Positions 6,822-13,029 of a stretch of DNA of 20,448 bases are shown here, in pieces. A program made the translations under genes and the position numbers. The stretch's first letter is position 1; the number at the start of each line of letters is the position of its first letter. Origin of the DNA: DATAFF01 sp036265615 (lineage in GTDB: Bacteria > Pseudomonadota > Alphaproteobacteria > Rhizobiales > Aestuariivirgaceae); assembly GCA_036265615.1 (NCBI GenBank), contig DATAOT010000176.1, positions 1 to 20,448 of the forward strand, written 5' to 3'. The notes beneath the pieces are model-generated. The model made no database searches. It saw only the letters and a program-made list of their open reading frames with translations, and was not told the DNA's origin.

Positions 6822-7325
6822 ATGGGCCTTTTCACGAAGGACATTCGGACATTGGATGATTTGTTCGTCCACACTTTGCAGGACATCTATTACGCTGAAA
6901 ATCAGATCACGAAGGCTTTGCCGACGATGATCTCGAAGGCGACAGATCGGCAGCTCAAGCAGGGTTTCGAGACTCACTTGACGGAGACCAAGGGCCATGT
7001 GAAGCGGCTCGAGCAGGTGTTCCAGATGCATGGCAAATCGCCCAAGGCGGTGGACTGCCCAGCCATTGATGGCATCATCAAGGAAGCAAATGAGGTTGCC
7101 GGCGACATTGGCGATAAGGAAGTTCTCGACGCCGCGCTTCTGGCCTCTGCACAGGCAGTCGAGCATTACGAGATCACCCGCTATGGCACGCTGATTGCCT
7201 GGGCCAAGCAACTCGGCCGCCCGGACTGCGCCCGGGTGCTCCAGCAGAACCTCGAAGAAGAGAAGGCTACCGACAAGAAGCTCACGGCAATTGCCGAGAG
7301 CAAGGTGAACAAGAAGGCTGCCTGA
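6822..7325 (+). CDS. DUF892/YciE-type ferritin-like stress protein
   Basis: The 167-residue protein belongs to the YciE/YciF group of four-helix-bundle, ferritin-like proteins. Its opening MGLFTKDIRTLDDLFVHTLQDIYYAENQI is the family hallmark, with the DLFxHxLxDxYYAExQI motif. Four predicted helices follow, carrying the carboxylate and His residues expected for a di-iron site: YYAE in helix 1, THLTETKGHVKRLE in helix 2, ASAQAVEHYEITRYG in helix 3 and LEEEKATDKKL in helix 4. The C-terminus is Lys/Ala rich. AGGAG at 6811-6815 sits six bases before the ATG and fixes the start. A longer upstream frame is rejected. The exact EcfG-type promoter in front implies induction in the general stress response. 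Its chemical role is not established. Confidence 0.92.
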   Translation: MGLFTKDIRTLDDLFVHTLQDIYYAENQITKALPTMISKATDRQLKQGFETHLTETKGHVKRLEQVFQMHGKSPKAVDCPAIDGIIKEANEVAGDIGDKEVLDAALLASAQAVEHYEITRYGTLIAWAKQLGRPDCARVLQQNLEEEKATDKKLTAIAESKVNKKAA

Positions 7326-7344
7326 ACCGGCCTTCGAAATCACC

Positions 7345-7369
7345 GAGGGCGGTCCGAGCGGCCGCCCTC
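7345..7369 (+). terminator. Hairpin terminator after the DUF892 gene
   Basis: GAGGGCGG (7345-7352) pairs perfectly with CCGCCCTC (7362-7369) around a nine-base loop, about 20 bases after the stop codon, and is followed by TTTGC. The T-tract is short, so termination strength is uncertain. Confidence 0.55.
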
Positions 7370-7394
7370 TTTGCATTGGCTCGACGGAATTGAA

Positions 7395-7432
7395 GCGGGG
7401 CGGCCCAAGCCCCTTACATGACGCCGCCCCGC
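7395..7432. terminator. 10-bp perfect inverted repeat, possible terminator
   Basis: GCGGGGCGGC (7395-7404) and GCCGCCCCGC (7423-7432) are perfect inverted copies around an 18-base loop. On the minus strand it lies downstream of the possible small gene at 7482-7784 and is followed by TTCAATTCC. It could end minus-strand transcripts or back up the hairpin at 7345. The stretch 7326-7881 holds otherwise only this, the first hairpin and the doubtful small gene. Confidence 0.4.
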
Positions 7433-7481
7433 CCACGGACGATTACTAACAGAAGCGCCCTCGTCCAAACCCCGCCGCGCT

Positions 7482-7784
7482 TCACCCGTCATAAGCCGCC
7501 GTGAGCTGATGACCGGCGGGGGAACCCTGCAACACAAAGATGGACAGGATCGTGGCCGTCCCTTCACAAACCCGTGTGCAGAGTGCTTGGTCTTCACGAT
7601 CGACGGATGATGCAACCATGGGGTGGCAAATGCCGCTGTCAGGCGAGCGGTCCTTCTTCGCCGTCGGTCGGTGAATCGTCGCTGTCCACTTGTTCGGTTG
7701 GATCGAATTCAGATGGATGTCGTGATTGAAGTGCGCTGAACACGCGATGACAGCACAAATTGCTGCGAATACGACATTGCTCAT
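7482..7784 (-). CDS. Possible small exported protein, unknown
   Basis: The 100-residue open frame begins with an excellent GGAGG ribosome-binding site six bases before the ATG. Its hydrophobic N-terminus, MSNVVFAAICAVIACSAHF, could be a membrane anchor or a weak lipobox (VIAC). The rest has no family I recognise, with several Cys and His residues. In the first half, third-position GC (about 70%) is higher than in the competing frame that overlaps it (about 50%). The competing frame, however, has a more protein-like acidic tail (EFDPTEQVDSDDSPTDGEE), so a frameshifted gene is possible. It is oriented like the BA14K gene upstream and is followed by a hairpin at 7395-7432. Confidence 0.35.
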   Translation of the reverse strand: MSNVVFAAICAVIACSAHFNHDIHLNSIQPNKWTATIHRPTAKKDRSPDSGICHPMVASSVDREDQALCTRVCEGTATILSIFVLQGSPAGHQLTAAYDG

Positions 7785-7881
7785 GTCGATCCTCCACGCC
7801 TACGCGAACGCCGCGGCCGGTTAGCAAGCCATCGGGGCATTCTTGCGACATGGAGGGATCGACAAGGCTCCTTCTAGGGTC

Positions 7882-8427
7882 TCAGCTGAACGGACTGATG
7901 CAGACGCGACGCCGTCCATACGGGGTGATGTAGGTGTTGCTGCCCACCCGATATGTGGGATAGTGCCGCCTGCACCACCTGACATGCCGGTCGTTGACGA
8001 TCACCCCCACCGTCCACCACGGCTCGGCATACCAGAATCCGCCATGGTAATAGCGGAAGCGGCCTTCCCTGCTGTGGCGCCGCTCATGATCGCCACGCGC
8101 CATTTCCTCGCGCCCGCCTTCTCTCTTGCCGGCCTGTTCGCCTTGGCCTTCCTGCCCGCGATGGCGCTTGCGCTCCATTGTCTGGGGTTGACCCTGCTCG
8201 CCCTGGGTCTGCTGTTGCTTCTGCTTGTGCTCCTGGCTGGCACCTGACTTCGGCGTGCCTGGCGGCGGAATGACCTGCCCTCCGCCGGCACCGCCGCCGG
8301 CCCCGCCGCCTTGCATCTGGCCGCCCTGGCCCTGGCCTCCTTGTGTTCCCTGGGCGAAGCTCGCGCTCACCGCAAACCCTCCCAGGATCGAACTCAGCAG
8401 GAGAACTCTGACTATCGGTAAGATCAT
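7882..8427 (-). CDS. BA14K-like secreted protein with Gly/Gln-rich linker
   Basis: The 181-residue product has a signal peptide (about 1-26, ending in SASFAQ), so it is periplasmic or surface exposed. Residues 27-60 are Gly/Gln rich. Residues 65-122 are highly charged and rich in Gln, Glu, Arg and His. The C-terminal 60 residues carry an aromatic YYHGGFWYAEPWWTVGV stretch, then RWCRRHYPTYRVGSNTYI and a final Cys at 176. This fits the BA14K pattern WCxxRYxSYxxxxxTYxxxxGxRxxC, a lectin-like family first described in Brucella and seen mainly in Rhizobiales. The start at 8427 follows an AAGGTGA site. The long linker is unusual for BA14K. The match is by motif, so a different small-domain family remains possible. 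Confidence 0.7.
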   Translation of the reverse strand: MILPIVRVLLLSSILGGFAVSASFAQGTQGGQGQGGQMQGGGAGGGAGGGQVIPPPGTPKSGASQEHKQKQQQTQGEQGQPQTMERKRHRGQEGQGEQAGKREGGREEMARGDHERRHSREGRFRYYHGGFWYAEPWWTVGVIVNDRHVRWCRRHYPTYRVGSNTYITPYGRRRVCISPFS

Positions 8428-8484
8428 GGCTTCACCTTTCGTTGTTCTGTGAAGGAAGGAAAGTGCCTGCTCAAGCCGTTGGTT

Positions 8485-8520
8485 CCGCAACGCCAATCTA
8501 TTCGGATCGGTTCGTTGCGG
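8485..8520. promoter_or_regulatory. Spaced inverted repeat between divergent genes
   Basis: CCGCAACG (8485-8492) and CGTTGCGG (8513-8520) are perfect inverted copies with a 20-base spacer. They lie in the 214-base gap between the divergent BA14K-like and VOC genes. Half-sites spaced this way could be a regulator site. No promoter boxes near it were convincing. Confidence 0.3.
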
Positions 8521-8641
8521 TTCCCTTTGTAGCTCATTACCCGATACAGGCCAGGGTTGTCGAATGGATCAATCGATTTCGCTTCACGTGTCGGGCGCCC
8601 GCGACTATCGTTCGCGCCTCGCAACACAACCTGGAGGTACC

Positions 8642-9052
8642 ATGAAAGTCGCCCCCTATCTTTTCTTGGATGGCCGCGCCGAAGAGGCGATCGAGTATTA
8701 CCGCCGTGTTCTCGGTGCTGAAGTCGGGAGGATGGTGCGGTTCAAGGACAATCCAGATCCCAAGCCGGGCATGACGCCGCCCGGGGCCGAAAACAAGATC
8801 ATGCATGCGGCGCTGCGCATCGGCGACACCGCCCTCCTGATCTCCGACGGCCGCTGCGCCGGCAAGCCGGAATTTCGTGGCTTCTCGCTCAGTCTGAGCG
8901 TCGCCGACGATGCCGAGGCCGAAAGCAAGTTCACGGCCTTGAGCGATGGCGGTCAGGTGCAATTTCCGCTGGCAAAGACCTTCTTTTCGAGCAGTTTCGG
9001 CATGGTTATGGACCGTTTCGGGATCATGTGGATGGTCGTTGTCGAGCGCTGA
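8642..9052 (+). CDS. VOC-family protein (PhnB/YjdN-like)
   Basis: This 136-residue protein has the paired beta-alpha-beta-beta-beta fold of the vicinal oxygen chelate superfamily, PhnB-like branch. The first module is MKVAPYLFLDGRAEEAIEYYRRVLGAEVGRMVRF, with the F-DG-AEEAIEYY signature. The second includes the HAALRIGDTALLISDG strand pair, the SLSVADDAEAESKF helix and the closing FGMVMDRFGIMWMV strand. GGAGG at 8633-8637 fixes the ATG at 8642 rather than the in-frame ATG at 8564. No enzymatic activity is established for most members, and database names such as demethylubiquinone methyltransferase-like are historical. The gene converges on emrB with a two-base gap. PhnB-like and DGPF proteins are common companions of ECF41/42 sigma factors. 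Confidence 0.9.
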   Translation: MKVAPYLFLDGRAEEAIEYYRRVLGAEVGRMVRFKDNPDPKPGMTPPGAENKIMHAALRIGDTALLISDGRCAGKPEFRGFSLSLSVADDAEAESKFTALSDGGQVQFPLAKTFFSSSFGMVMDRFGIMWMVVVER

Positions 9053-9054
9053 TC

Positions 9055-10611
9055 TCAATCGAACGCCGCCGCCGCTTCCGATGCATTGCCGCCGGACGGC
9101 CGCAGCCGTGCTGATCCGATCAGGATGACGAAGGGAATCGTCATCAAGGTGAGCCACATCAGAAGTTTGAAGTCGTTTGCGTAGGCAATGATGGTGGCCT
9201 GCTGAGTGATGAGCGCCTCCATCATTGCCCGCCCGGAATTGCTCGCCATGTTAATGATTGAGGCCACGTCGGGTGCCTTCAACGCATCATTGAACGGCGT
9301 GATGAACTCCGCGAGATTGGCGTGCATGCGGGTCGTCGCCTTGGTGAGCTGGGCAATCACGACGGAAATCCCGATCGAGCTCCCGATGTTGCGCAAAAGC
9401 GTGAGGACGGCAGTCCCTTCCGTGCGCAGATGGGCGGGCAGGGTTGCAAAGGCCACCGTGCTCAACGGCACGAAAACCAGCCCGAGACCGAAGCCCTGCA
9501 TCAGGCTCGCGATGATGATCGACTCCGACGAGGTCTGGTCGGTGAACCCGACCATCTGATGGAGCGTGAAGGTCGCAAGCGTGAGCCCGGTGAACACCAG
9601 ATAGCGGGCCTCGACCAGGTTCAGCAGCCGCCCGACGATGATCATCGCCACGAGCGTGCCCACGCCGCGGGCGGCAAGCAGCAGCCCCGCTGTCAGAATC
9701 GGATAGCCGATCACATGCTGCATGAACGGTGTCACCAGAGCCATCGTGCCGAAGAGCACCACGCCGATGACCATCATGAACACGCATCCCGCGACGAAGT
9801 TTCGATCTTTGAACAGCTCGAAGCGCACGAAAGGAGAGCTTGCGGTCAGCGAATGAGCCAGGAAGAAATAGAAGGCTGCCGCGGCGATCACCGCCTCCGC
9901 CATGACCTCGTTCGATTCGAACCAGCCGAGCTGCTCACCGCGGTCCAGCATCATCTGCAACGAGCCGATCGCGACGGCGAGCGCGGCGAACCCGAACCAG
10001 TCGAACCGCCGCTCGCTGTTCCGCGCCGTCTCCGGCATGAAGATCATGAGGCCGGCAACCGTCAGGATGCCGATTGGCAGGTTGATGAAGAACACCCAGT
10101 GCCAGCTGTAATTCTCCGTCAGCCAGGCGCCGAGCGTCGGCCCCATGATCGGGCCGAGCATCACGCCGATGCCCCAGATCGCCATGGCTGAACCACGCTC
10201 CTCGGCGGAGTAGGCATCGAGCAGAACCGATTGCGATAGCGGCACCAGCGCTGCGCCGAATGCTCCCTGAAGCAGCCGGAACGCGACCATCTGCTCGATA
10301 TTCTGCGCCAGACCGCAAAGCACCGAGGCGAAGGTGAAGCCGGCAGCGCAGATGATGAACAACCGCTTGCGCCCGAACCGGTCCGCGACCCAGCCGATAG
10401 GCGCGGTCATGATGGCGGAGGCGACGATATAGGACGTCAGCACCCAGTTGATCTGGTCGAGCGAGGCAGACAGCGAGCCCTGCATGTAGGGCAGCGCCAC
10501 ATTTGCGATGGTGGTGTCGAGCGCCTGCATGATCGTTGCGCTCATCGCGCAGATCGTGACCATGATGCGTCCTGCACTGGCTGCCGGAGCGCTGGCCGCA
10601 ATGGCAGTCAA
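9055..10611 (-). CDS. emrB: MFS multidrug efflux transporter, DHA2/EmrB type
   Basis: This 518-residue inner-membrane proton antiporter has 14 predicted transmembrane segments. Together with the adaptor encoded upstream it would export drugs across both membranes. Family motifs are clear: MQALDTTIANVALPYMQGSL in segment 1 (motif D1), the GWVADRFGRKRLF loop (motif A), RLLQGAFGAALVPLSQS (motif B) and GIGVMLGPIMGPTLGAWL (motif C), followed by WHWVFFINLPIG. The start is a TTG at 10611 whose bases overlap the emrA stop as TTGA, so translation is coupled. The next ATG lies 16 codons in, but homologues have a similar short Ala/Ser-rich leader. It is the last gene of marR-emrA-emrB. The substrate is unknown. 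Confidence 0.95.
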   Translation of the reverse strand: MTAIAASAPAASAGRIMVTICAMSATIMQALDTTIANVALPYMQGSLSASLDQINWVLTSYIVASAIMTAPIGWVADRFGRKRLFIICAAGFTFASVLCGLAQNIEQMVAFRLLQGAFGAALVPLSQSVLLDAYSAEERGSAMAIWGIGVMLGPIMGPTLGAWLTENYSWHWVFFINLPIGILTVAGLMIFMPETARNSERRFDWFGFAALAVAIGSLQMMLDRGEQLGWFESNEVMAEAVIAAAAFYFFLAHSLTASSPFVRFELFKDRNFVAGCVFMMVIGVVLFGTMALVTPFMQHVIGYPILTAGLLLAARGVGTLVAMIIVGRLLNLVEARYLVFTGLTLATFTLHQMVGFTDQTSSESIIIASLMQGFGLGLVFVPLSTVAFATLPAHLRTEGTAVLTLLRNIGSSIGISVVIAQLTKATTRMHANLAEFITPFNDALKAPDVASIINMASNSGRAMMEALITQQATIIAYANDFKLLMWLTLMTIPFVILIGSARLRPSGGNASEAAAAFD

Positions 10612-11747
10612 TGCTTGACTTCCTGCGCAAGGCTCGGGCTTGCGCCGAGCAAGGAGGCGAAGGTGCGGCGCCGACCAGTATCGATCTCGACATTGACGCT
10701 CATTCCCGCCCGCAGCAGCGACACGTCCTGCCCGGAGTCGAAGGTGATCCGCACCGGCACGCGCTGCACCACCTTGACCCAGTTGCCGTTGGCATTCTGC
10801 GGCGGCAGGATCGCGAATTGCGCGCCCGTCCCCGGGCTCACCGAGCTGACCGTGCCATGGAACGTCTGGTCGGGAAAGGAATCGACCTCGATGTCGACCT
10901 TCTGGCCCACCCTGAGATAGGTGATGTCGGTCTCCTTAGGATTGGCATCGACCCAGGGAGCCGAATCGTCGATGACGCTGAACACCGGCATCCCGGCGGT
11001 GACGAACCGGCCAAGCTGGATGCTGTCCACCTGGGTGGCAGTGCCCGAGATCGGTGATTTCACGACCGTATGGTCGAGATCGCGCTTGGCCTGGTCATAA
11101 GCCGCCTTCGCCTGCAGATAGGCCGGGAACTGTTCGAGCGTCAGATCGGGATTGCCGAGCAGCTGGTTCAGCGTGGTGCTGAGCTGTTGTTTCCCAAGCT
11201 GGAGCTGCAGCTCCGCGGTGAGGAGAGCCGCCCTGGCGTTGTCGAGGTCGAGCTGCGTGCCGGCCTTGCTGGCCGCAAGCGCGCTCTTGCGGTCGACATC
11301 GCGGCGCCTGAGATCGACCGTTTGCTGGCCAAGCTCGATGAGCTGGCTCAGCGAGTTGTAATTGCTTTTGAGGGTGGCGAATTGGGTGTTGACGGTGTCG
11401 ACCTTGCTCTGTGCCTGCTTCAAGGCGAGCTGAAAGGGGACCGGGTCGATTTCGAACAGCGGGTCATTGACGCCGACATGCTGGCCTTCGCGCACCAGCA
11501 CGCCCTGCACCTTGCCCGAAATGTCGGGGGTGATGAGCACCTTCTGTGCCCCGACATAGGCGTTGTCGGTCGAGATATACCGCCCGCCTGCGAGGTAGAA
11601 GCCGACACCGAGCACGAGAACGATAGCCGGGACGACGACCAGCAGCAGCAGGCGAAGGCGGCCTCGCCGCCGCCCGGGGGACGCGCGCTTGCCTTGAGCT
11701 GCCGCGGTGTCGGGCTGCGGCGCGAGCTTGAGAGCGGGTTCAGCCAT
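10608..11747 (-). CDS. emrA: EmrA/HlyD-type efflux adaptor
   Basis: This 379-residue membrane-fusion protein has one N-terminal anchor (about residues 31-53, LRLLLLVVVPAIVLVLGVGF) and a large periplasmic part. The order is: GGRYISTDNAYVGAQKVLITPDISGKV (the TDNAYV signature of EmrA), first half of the lipoyl domain, a long alpha-helical hairpin rich in Gln, Leu and Ala (about 105-190), second lipoyl half near DHTVVKSPISGTATQV, and the beta-barrel with AGMPVFSVID and VGQKVDIEVDSFPDQTFHGTVSSVSP. The C-terminal VPVRITFD and LRAGMSVNVEIDT are typical. Start ATG 11747 overlaps the marR stop by eight bases, and its stop overlaps the emrB start. A TolC partner would be needed; the one at 361-1737 belongs to another operon. 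Confidence 0.94.
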   Translation of the reverse strand: MAEPALKLAPQPDTAAAQGKRASPGRRRGRLRLLLLVVVPAIVLVLGVGFYLAGGRYISTDNAYVGAQKVLITPDISGKVQGVLVREGQHVGVNDPLFEIDPVPFQLALKQAQSKVDTVNTQFATLKSNYNSLSQLIELGQQTVDLRRRDVDRKSALAASKAGTQLDLDNARAALLTAELQLQLGKQQLSTTLNQLLGNPDLTLEQFPAYLQAKAAYDQAKRDLDHTVVKSPISGTATQVDSIQLGRFVTAGMPVFSVIDDSAPWVDANPKETDITYLRVGQKVDIEVDSFPDQTFHGTVSSVSPGTGAQFAILPPQNANGNWVKVVQRVPVRITFDSGQDVSLLRAGMSVNVEIDTGRRRTFASLLGASPSLAQEVKH

Positions 11748-12204
11748 AGCGCTTGTCCAATGTGACTTGCTTCCGCTGGACCACGCGCCGCAGATTGTCC
11801 TTGACGGCGGTGAGACGTGCCAGCAGCAGCGCTTCGTCGGCCGCATCGATCCCGGCGAAGGCCGCCTCGGTGAGCTCGTCGCCGAGCACGCTCAATTGCT
11901 CGAGCAGGGGTCGTGCTGCCGCGGTCAGATACAGCCGCTTGGCCCGCCGATCCTCGGGATCGGGCCGGCGCTCGATCAGCCCATTGTCGCTCAGGCCGTC
12001 GAGCAGCCGGGTCAGGCTGATCGGCTGGAGATCGAGCATGTCGGCGAGCTCCGCCTGCTTCAGCCCTTCGAACCGGTCGAGGCGGGCGAGCACCGCCCAT
12101 TTTGCCCGGCTCATGCCGAACTGCGCCGCCTTTTGATCGGCATAATTCCGCAACAGGCGGGCTACATCATTGATTGTGAAAGCCAAATCGCGTTTTTTCG
12201 ACAT
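11740..12204 (-). CDS. MarR-family transcriptional regulator
   Basis: The 154-residue winged-helix dimer is probably the repressor of its own operon with emrA and emrB. An N-terminal dimerisation helix (FTINDVARLLRNYADQKAAQFGMSRAKWAVLARL) leads into the HTH (LKQAELADMLDLQPISLTRLLDGLSDNGLIER). The wing RPDPEDRRAKRLYLT carries the DxRxKxLxLT motif diagnostic for MarR. The C-terminal helices complete the dimer. The start ATG at 12204 follows AAGGA with seven bases of spacing. A perfect 12-base palindrome lies 27 bases upstream. Such regulators usually release DNA when they bind a phenolic or other aromatic compound. Here the ligand would likely be a substrate of the pump. Confidence 0.94.
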   Translation of the reverse strand: MSKKRDLAFTINDVARLLRNYADQKAAQFGMSRAKWAVLARLDRFEGLKQAELADMLDLQPISLTRLLDGLSDNGLIERRPDPEDRRAKRLYLTAAARPLLEQLSVLGDELTEAAFAGIDAADEALLLARLTAVKDNLRRVVQRKQVTLDKRYG

Positions 12205-12230
12205 CTGGGATTCCTTGCGAAGGCATATAG

Positions 12231-12242
12231 TAAGCTAGCTTA
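12231..12242. promoter_or_regulatory. Probable MarR operator
   Basis: TAAGCTAGCTTA is a perfect palindrome, flanked by AT-rich sequence with some further symmetric positions, 26 bases upstream of the marR start. Its position in the promoter region fits autorepression. It also faces the DGPF gene 170 bases away. Confidence 0.55.
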
Positions 12243-12328
12243 TAATGTGCAAGCTGATGATCGACGTGCATTACGGCATTGCGCGTCGGGCGGGGCTTGC
12301 ATCCCTCGCCGAAAAAAATTCCGTGGGC

Positions 12329-12355
12329 TGTCGATTTGACAGGCGGCCGTTCGAC
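12329..12355 (+). promoter_or_regulatory. Candidate ECF42 promoter of the DGPF gene
   Basis: TGTCGA (12329-12334), a 17-base spacer and CGAC (12352-12355) resemble the promoter pattern I recall for ECF42 sigma factors (TGTCGA at -35, a short CG-containing -10). A seven-base A-run (12312-12318) lies just upstream like an UP element. The start would be near 12362, giving a leader of about 50 bases. A consensus sigma-70 -35 TTGACA at 12336-12341 overlaps but lacks a good -10 box, so both readings stay open. Confidence 0.45.
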
Positions 12356-12411
12356 GTGTGGATAGGGCCGAGTTTTCCGGTCCTCCAACGATCCTTCAGC
12401 AGGAGAGAGCG

Positions 12412-12828
12412 ATGCGATTCATGGTGTTGGTCAAGGCTACGAAGGATTCCGAAGCCGGCAAGATGCCGTCCGAGGAGCTGTTGTCGGCCATGGCCAAGTT
12501 CAACGAGGAACTGGTCAAGGCGGGCGTCATGCTCGACGGCAATGGTCTGCAGCCGAGCGCCAAGGGCGCGCGTATCCGTTTCACCGGCGACAAGCGGACG
12601 GTGATCGATGGTCCCTTCGCGGAGACCAAGGAGCTGGTGGCCGGTTACTGGATCATCCAGGCGAAGTCGAAGGCGGAGGCCGTCGAGTGGATGAAGCGGT
12701 GCCCCAACCCGTACCAGCAGGATGGCGAGATCGAGATCCGCCAGATCTTCGAGCTCGAGGATTTCGGCGAGAGCCCGGCAGTCGAGCATCATCGCAAGCT
12801 CGGCGAGCGGATGGGCAAGGGGAGGTAG
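12412..12828 (+). CDS. YciI-like DGPF-domain protein
   Basis: This 138-residue protein has the ferredoxin-like YCII fold. It begins MRFMVLVKATKDSEAGKMPS and carries the name-giving DGPF motif at residues 66-69 within VIDGPFAETKELVAGYWIIQ, followed by the EAVEWMKRCPNP stretch. All are standard for DGPF proteins. AGGAG at 12401-12405 fixes the start at 12412; a longer frame from 12358 is rejected. The neighbour downstream is an ECF42 sigma factor. Pairing with DGPF genes is the defining genomic context of that sigma group, and the DGPF gene is the expected sigma target. The biochemical role of DGPF proteins is not known. A GC-rich palindrome lies between the two genes. Confidence 0.93.
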   Translation: MRFMVLVKATKDSEAGKMPSEELLSAMAKFNEELVKAGVMLDGNGLQPSAKGARIRFTGDKRTVIDGPFAETKELVAGYWIIQAKSKAEAVEWMKRCPNPYQQDGEIEIRQIFELEDFGESPAVEHHRKLGERMGKGR

Positions 12829-12860
12829 CGCACAGCGAGTAGCAGGGGCGGTAAATTCCT

Positions 12861-12971
12861 GCCCCCTCCCCCTTGTGGGGAGGGCGTAGGGGGCGCGAAG
12901 CGCCGGGTGGGGGGTCGTCGCTCGTCTGCTCCCCCCAACCCCCGGCCCCTCCCCACGGTGGGGGAGGGGAG
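12861..12971. repeat. GC-rich compound palindromic element, copy 2
   Basis: This copy has the same architecture as the element at 4941-5040: CTCCCC-CTTGT-GGGGAG at the left, GGCGC-GAA-GCGCC in the centre (12892-12904) followed by GGGTGGGG, and a right arm CCCCTCCCCACGG against TGGGGGAGGGG. The right arm is more perfectly paired than in copy 1. It sits between the DGPF and ECF42 genes, 32 bases after the first and 58 before the second. Confidence 0.8.
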
Positions 12972-13029
12972 ACTACTGGCTGCGCCGCCTCCTTGCCCGC
13001 TCTGAAGCGAAATGGTGTGATCGGCAGCC

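Noticed and set aside
7639..7851. Minus-strand frame of 70 codons overlapping the small gene candidate
   Set aside because: No ribosome-binding site for its start and lower third-position GC; kept only as a possible frameshift partner.
7326..7881. Search for a tRNA or structured RNA in the low-density stretch
   Set aside because: Only simple GC-rich hairpins were found; no cloverleaf or known riboswitch core was recognised.
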